Shown here piece by piece: positions 60,677 to 64,000 of a DNA stretch of 64,000 bases. The DNA is from Vicinamibacterales bacterium. GTDB taxonomy: Bacteria > Acidobacteriota > Vicinamibacteria > Vicinamibacterales > UBA2999. The stretch spans positions 21,775-85,774 of the forward strand of contig JAUXWO010000113.1 in NCBI GenBank assembly GCA_030680175.1, written 5' to 3'. The notes below the pieces were generated by a model, which did not search any database, was not told where the DNA came from, and was given only the letters and a program-made list of their open reading frames with translations. A program made the translations under genes and the position numbers. The number at the start of each line of letters is the position of its first letter. The stretch's first letter is position 1.

Positions 60677-63249
60677 GACGGGTCGGCGGCCTTCAGCGTG
60701 ACCCGCGCCCCGAACGCGTCCGGGGCCGTGCCGGCCTCGAGCACGAGCACGTCGGCGCGAATCGCCGCCTTGAGATCCCGCTCGACGCGGGTCAGCGCCT
60801 GCACCTCGTCGGCGCTGGCCGTGTACGCCACCGCCGCCACCTGCGTGCCGACCGACGCCTTCAGGTCCGTCTTCGCCTTGCGGATGGCGGCGAGGGCCGC
60901 GGTGAGCGCGACGTGCGAGAGACGCGCCCCTTCGTCCGGTCCCGACACGCCCTGCACTTCAGCCACCGTCGGCCACGCGGCCGTGTGAATGGACCCCGCC
61001 TGCCACCAGGACCAGACGTCCTCGCAGGTGAAGACGAGGTACGGCGCGAGCAGGCGCAGCAGCACCGAGAGCGCGGTCCGCATTGCGACCGACGCCGACG
61101 CCGACGCCTCGGGGCCGAAATCGCCGTAGCGGCGCGACTTCGCGGCCTCGATGTAGTTGTCGCAGAAATCCCAGAAGAAGCCCTCGATCTTGGCGAGCGC
61201 CTTCGCGTACTCGTACTGCTCGAGGTCGCCCGTCGCCTCGTGCACGAGCGCGGCCAGGCTCGTCAGCATCCCGCGGTCCAGCGGCTCGGTGACGGGGCCG
61301 TCGGCATGCGCGCCGGAGAGCACGAACCGCGAGAGGTTCAGCACCTTCATCGCGAGCTTGCGCCCGATCTTCATCTGCCCCACGTCGAAGGCCGTGTCCA
61401 CGCCCGGGCCGCCGCGCGCCGCCCAGTACCGCACGCCGTCGGATCCGTACTCCTGCAGCATGCCGAGCGGCGTGACGACGTTGCCCTTCGACTTCGACAT
61501 CTTCTTGCGATCGGGGTCCAGCACCCAGCCGGAGATCGCCGCGTGGGTCCACGGCAGCGAGTCGTTCTCCAGGTGCGCGCGCAGCACCGACGAGAAGAGC
61601 CATGTGCGGATGATGTCGTGCGCCTGCGGCCGCAGATCGAGCGGGAACGTCGAGGCCGCAAGCGCGGCGTCGGTCTCCCAGCCCGAGACGATCTGCGGCG
61701 ACAGCGACGAGGTGGCCCACGTGTCCATCACATCCGGGTCGCCGACGAAGCCGCCAGGCTGCCCTCGCTGGCCGGCGGTGTACCCGTCGGGCACATCGGT
61801 GGACGGGTCGATCGGCAGGCGCGCCTCGTCGGGCACGATCGGGCGCGTGTAGTCGGCGCGGCCATCGGCGCCGGCCGCGTACCAGACCGGGAACGGCACG
61901 CCGAAGAAGCGCTGGCGGCTGATGCACCAGTCGCCGTTCAGCCCGTTCACCCAGTTCTCGAACCGCGCACGCATGTACTCCGGGTGCCACGTCATCTGGC
62001 GTCCGCGCGCGATGAGCGCCTCCCGTTGCTCCATCGTCCGGACGAACCACTGGCGGCTCGTGACGATCTCGAGCGGCCGGTCGCCCTTCTCGTAGAATTT
62101 CACGTTGTGCGTGATCGGCTTCGGATCGCCGACGAGCATCCCGCCCGCCTGCAGCAGCTCCACGACGACCGGCTGCGCCTTCTTCGCCGAGAGGCCGGCC
62201 AGGCGGTCGTAGGCGGCCTGCGCCGCCGCGGGATCCTCGGACGCCCACCCGGGTGCGCCCCAGGTCACCGGCCCCAGCGTCCCGTTCGGCTGGATGATGG
62301 CGCGCACCGGCAGTTGCAGTTCGCGCCACCACGTCACGTCGGTGAGATCGCCGAACGTGCAGATCATCGCCAGGCCGGTGCCCTTCTCGGGCTCGGCGAG
62401 CGGATGGGCCTTGACGGGCACGCGCGCGCCGAAGAGCGGCGTGACCACCTCGGTGCCGAACAACGCCTGGTACCGGACATCGTCCGGGTGCGCCACGAGC
62501 GCGACGCACGCCGGGAGCAGTTCGGGGCGCGTCGTCTCGATCTCGACATGCCCCCCCCCCGGCTTCGCGAACCGCACGCGGTGATAGGCGCCCGGCTGCT
62601 CGCGATCCTCGAGTTCCGCCTGCGCCACGGCCGTCCGGAAGTCCACGTCCCAGAGCGTCGGCGCTTCGAGCTGGTACGCCTGGCCACGCGCGAGCATCCG
62701 CAGGAACGAGAGCTGCGAGACGCGCTGGGCCGGGCGCCCGATCGTCGCGTAGGTGAGCGACCAGTCCACCGACAGCCCGAGGTGCCGCCACAGATGCTCG
62801 AAGGCGCGCTCGTCTTCGATCGTCAGGCGCGTGCACAGCTCGATGAAGTTCGGCCGCGACACCGAGATCGGCTGCTTGCCGGGCGAGGCGGGCGGCACGA
62901 ACGACGGGTCATACGGCAACGACGGATCGCAGCGGACGCCGTAGTAGTTCTGGACGCGCCGCTCGGTCGGCAGGCCGTTGTCGTCCCACCCCATCGGATA
63001 GAACACGGCCTTCCCGCGCATCCGTTGGAAGCGCGCGACGATGTCGGTGTGCGTGTAGGAGAAGACGTGGCCCACGTGCAGCGACCCGCTGACCGTCGGC
63101 GGGGGCGTGTCGATGGCGTAGACGGACTCGCGCGGACGGCCGCGCTCGAAGCGGTAGGTGCCGGCGGCCTCCCAGCGGGCGGTCCACTGGTCTTCGAGCC
63201 CTTCCAGGACAGGCTTCTCGGGAACGCGGAACTCAAGCGTATCGGACAT
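60673..63249 (-). CDS. valS: Valyl-tRNA synthetase, short actinobacterial/archaeal-like type
   Basis: An 858-residue class I synthetase. HIGH appears as HVGH in GSLHVGHVFSYTHTDIVARF (58-61), with GWDDNGLPTERRVQNYYGVR, an editing domain (ETTRPELLPACVALVAHPDD), GDWCISRQRFFGVPFPVWYA and KMSKSKGN near residue 583. It lacks the C-terminal coiled-coil arm of the common bacterial ValS. The ERRVQNYYGVRCDPSLPYDP block is characteristic of actinobacterial forms, which suggests an alternative lineage or old transfer. The ATG at 63249 is the first sensible start. It heads the valS-nadC-birA-coaX run. Confidence 0.95.
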   Translation of the reverse strand: MSDTLEFRVPEKPVLEGLEDQWTARWEAAGTYRFERGRPRESVYAIDTPPPTVSGSLHVGHVFSYTHTDIVARFQRMRGKAVFYPMGWDDNGLPTERRVQNYYGVRCDPSLPYDPSFVPPASPGKQPISVSRPNFIELCTRLTIEDERAFEHLWRHLGLSVDWSLTYATIGRPAQRVSQLSFLRMLARGQAYQLEAPTLWDVDFRTAVAQAELEDREQPGAYHRVRFAKPGGGHVEIETTRPELLPACVALVAHPDDVRYQALFGTEVVTPLFGARVPVKAHPLAEPEKGTGLAMICTFGDLTDVTWWRELQLPVRAIIQPNGTLGPVTWGAPGWASEDPAAAQAAYDRLAGLSAKKAQPVVVELLQAGGMLVGDPKPITHNVKFYEKGDRPLEIVTSRQWFVRTMEQREALIARGRQMTWHPEYMRARFENWVNGLNGDWCISRQRFFGVPFPVWYAAGADGRADYTRPIVPDEARLPIDPSTDVPDGYTAGQRGQPGGFVGDPDVMDTWATSSLSPQIVSGWETDAALAASTFPLDLRPQAHDIIRTWLFSSVLRAHLENDSLPWTHAAISGWVLDPDRKKMSKSKGNVVTPLGMLQEYGSDGVRYWAARGGPGVDTAFDVGQMKIGRKLAMKVLNLSRFVLSGAHADGPVTEPLDRGMLTSLAALVHEATGDLEQYEYAKALAKIEGFFWDFCDNYIEAAKSRRYGDFGPEASASASVAMRTALSVLLRLLAPYLVFTCEDVWSWWQAGSIHTAAWPTVAEVQGVSGPDEGARLSHVALTAALAAIRKAKTDLKASVGTQVAAVAYTASADEVQALTRVERDLKAAIRADVLVLEAGTAPDAFGARVTLKAADPS

Positions 63250-63298
63250 GGTTGGACTGAAGTCGTGGAACGAGATAAAGCCAGTCGGCCGGGACGCC

Positions 63299-64000
63299 CT
63301 AGCGGCGGCGTTCCGCCTCGCCGCGAATCCGCCGGATCTCTTCGCGCACGAGACGCTCGGCGGTCTCAACGACAATCGCGCGCACCTCGTCGCTCAGCCC
63401 GCCGGTGGCGAGCCGCGCGGCCACGCGCGCGGTCACCTCGTCGATGAGGTGCTCGGTGACCGGCACCGCCGGCGCCGGCGGGGCAAACCCGTCGCCCTGC
63501 TCGTCGGCCAGGAACACCGCGAAGGCGTCGGCCACCGACGCCATCGGGGGACCGGCGAACGTCGCGCCCATCGGGGCGGCGTCTGGCATCGGCGCGGTTG
63601 GCACCACCGCGGCCGGCGTCGGCGCGGCCGGCACCGGCACGGCAGGAGGGGGCGGCGCCTGCGTGGCCTGTTCGCGGGCGGCGTTGGCCACCTCCTCCCC
63701 GAACCACTCGTCCTCGACCTCGAAGACGGGGGGATGACCGTCCTTCGCCGCCGCCGGCGGCGGGCGACGGGCGCCGGCCGGCGCGCCGGCAGCTGACGGG
63801 TTCGACAGCCGCTGGTCCAGCGTGTCGAATGCCGCGTCGAGGCTGTCGAGGTAGTCGCCGCCGCCCACCGGCGGTCCTTCGACCGATGCCGTCTCCGGCC
63901 CGAGCCCCGTCTCGGCGCGAAGTTCCTCCCACGAGGCCGACGCCGCAGGCCCGGGGGCCGTGGCGGGGGCGGCGGGCGGGGGCGCCTCCGGCCGCGGCGC
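63299..64000 (-). CDS. Ala/Pro-rich protein of unknown function, 5' end outside the window
   Basis: The frame is open from the right edge to the stop at 63299, giving 233 visible residues. It is low-complexity, Ala/Pro-rich, with acidic patches (FEVEDEWFGEEVANAAREQA). It ends in a helical segment LIDEVTARVAARLATGGLSD followed by EVRAIVVETAERLVREEIRR. Such C-terminal helices with VREEI-type ends occur in response-regulator or polar-scaffold proteins of several phyla. I cannot see the N-terminal domain, so no function is given. A GTG at 63868 is not needed as a start. Confidence 0.65.
   Translation of the reverse strand, partial: APRPEAPPPAAPATAPGPAASASWEELRAETGLGPETASVEGPPVGGGDYLDSLDAAFDTLDQRLSNPSAAGAPAGARRPPPAAAKDGHPPVFEVEDEWFGEEVANAAREQATQAPPPPAVPVPAAPTPAAVVPTAPMPDAAPMGATFAGPPMASVADAFAVFLADEQGDGFAPPAPAVPVTEHLIDEVTARVAARLATGGLSDEVRAIVVETAERLVREEIRRIRGEAERRR

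Noticed and set aside
60913..63447. 844-codon plus-strand frame opposite valS
   Set aside because: Arg-rich shadow translation without recognisable domains.

Overview
The window is a GC-rich (about 70 %), densely coded bacterial chromosome segment of a diderm heterotroph. I infer Acidobacteriota, most likely class Vicinamibacteria. The grounds are an outer-membrane and lipid A gene set (bamA, skp-like, lpxA, lpxI, lol, lnt), futalosine-type menaquinone genes, a dnaK-dnaJ-hspR operon, small DUF6677, DUF2085 and DUF6600/FecR-type proteins, and intergenic repeat families. No rRNA, tRNA, CRISPR array, prophage or transposase gene was recognised.

Layout. 1-11.3 kb (minus): clpC, bamA, a lipoprotein, skp-like, a fused fabZ-lpxA gene, lpxI, a Gfo/Idh dehydrogenase, an MqnE-like protein without radical-SAM cysteines, mqnA and the start of another Mqn radical-SAM gene. 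11.6-12.5 kb (plus): a beta-hydroxyacid dehydrogenase. 12.5-19.9 kb (minus): lolD, lolC/E, lysS, nusB, ribH, an enoyl-CoA hydratase and four small membrane proteins, one of them only 57 residues. 20.0-26.5 kb (plus): an efflux operon of tetR, a lipoprotein adaptor and a 1493-residue RND pump fused in frame to a TolC-like channel. 26.7-33.8 kb (minus): a PfkB kinase, mtnP, a fused methylmalonyl-CoA epimerase/metallo-hydrolase, meaB, an acyl-CoA dehydrogenase, a fatty acid desaturase and a PA-IL-like secreted protein, with a small beta-barrel protein divergent from the last. 34.5-42.2 kb (minus): two paralogous secreted proteins, hemW, a DnaC-like loader, a sigma-70 factor, hspR, dnaJ and dnaK, behind an HspR-type operator. 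42.7-46.8 kb (plus): a FecR-like protein and a class A penicillin-binding protein. 47.1-52.7 kb (minus): prfB with its programmed +1 frameshift, lnt, a SPOR protein, a TPR protein and a small protein. 52.7-56.2 kb (plus): mobA, argS and a class I glutamine amidotransferase-like hydrolase. 56.2-64 kb (minus): a TrmA/RlmD-type methyltransferase, an unknown protein, coaX, birA, nadC, valS and a truncated Ala/Pro-rich protein.

How the genes work together. Much of the window serves the cell envelope: lipid A synthesis, Bam and Lol transport, lipoprotein N-acylation, murein synthesis and efflux. The rest is housekeeping: three tRNA synthetases, cofactor synthesis, protein quality control, and the propionate/branched-chain acyl-CoA route with purine salvage. 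Many neighbours overlap by four bases (ATGA or GTGA), which points to translational coupling in long operons.

Most unusual points. (1) The RND-TolC polyprotein has a signal-peptide-like segment at its junction. (2) Arrays built on AGCGAA/AGCCGAA units sit on the coding strand directly before five operon-internal start codons. (3) The MqnE-like protein lacks the iron-sulfur motif. (4) fabZ and lpxA are fused in a lipid A cluster that has no lpxD. (5) All four non-overlapping convergent gene junctions contain large inverted repeats.
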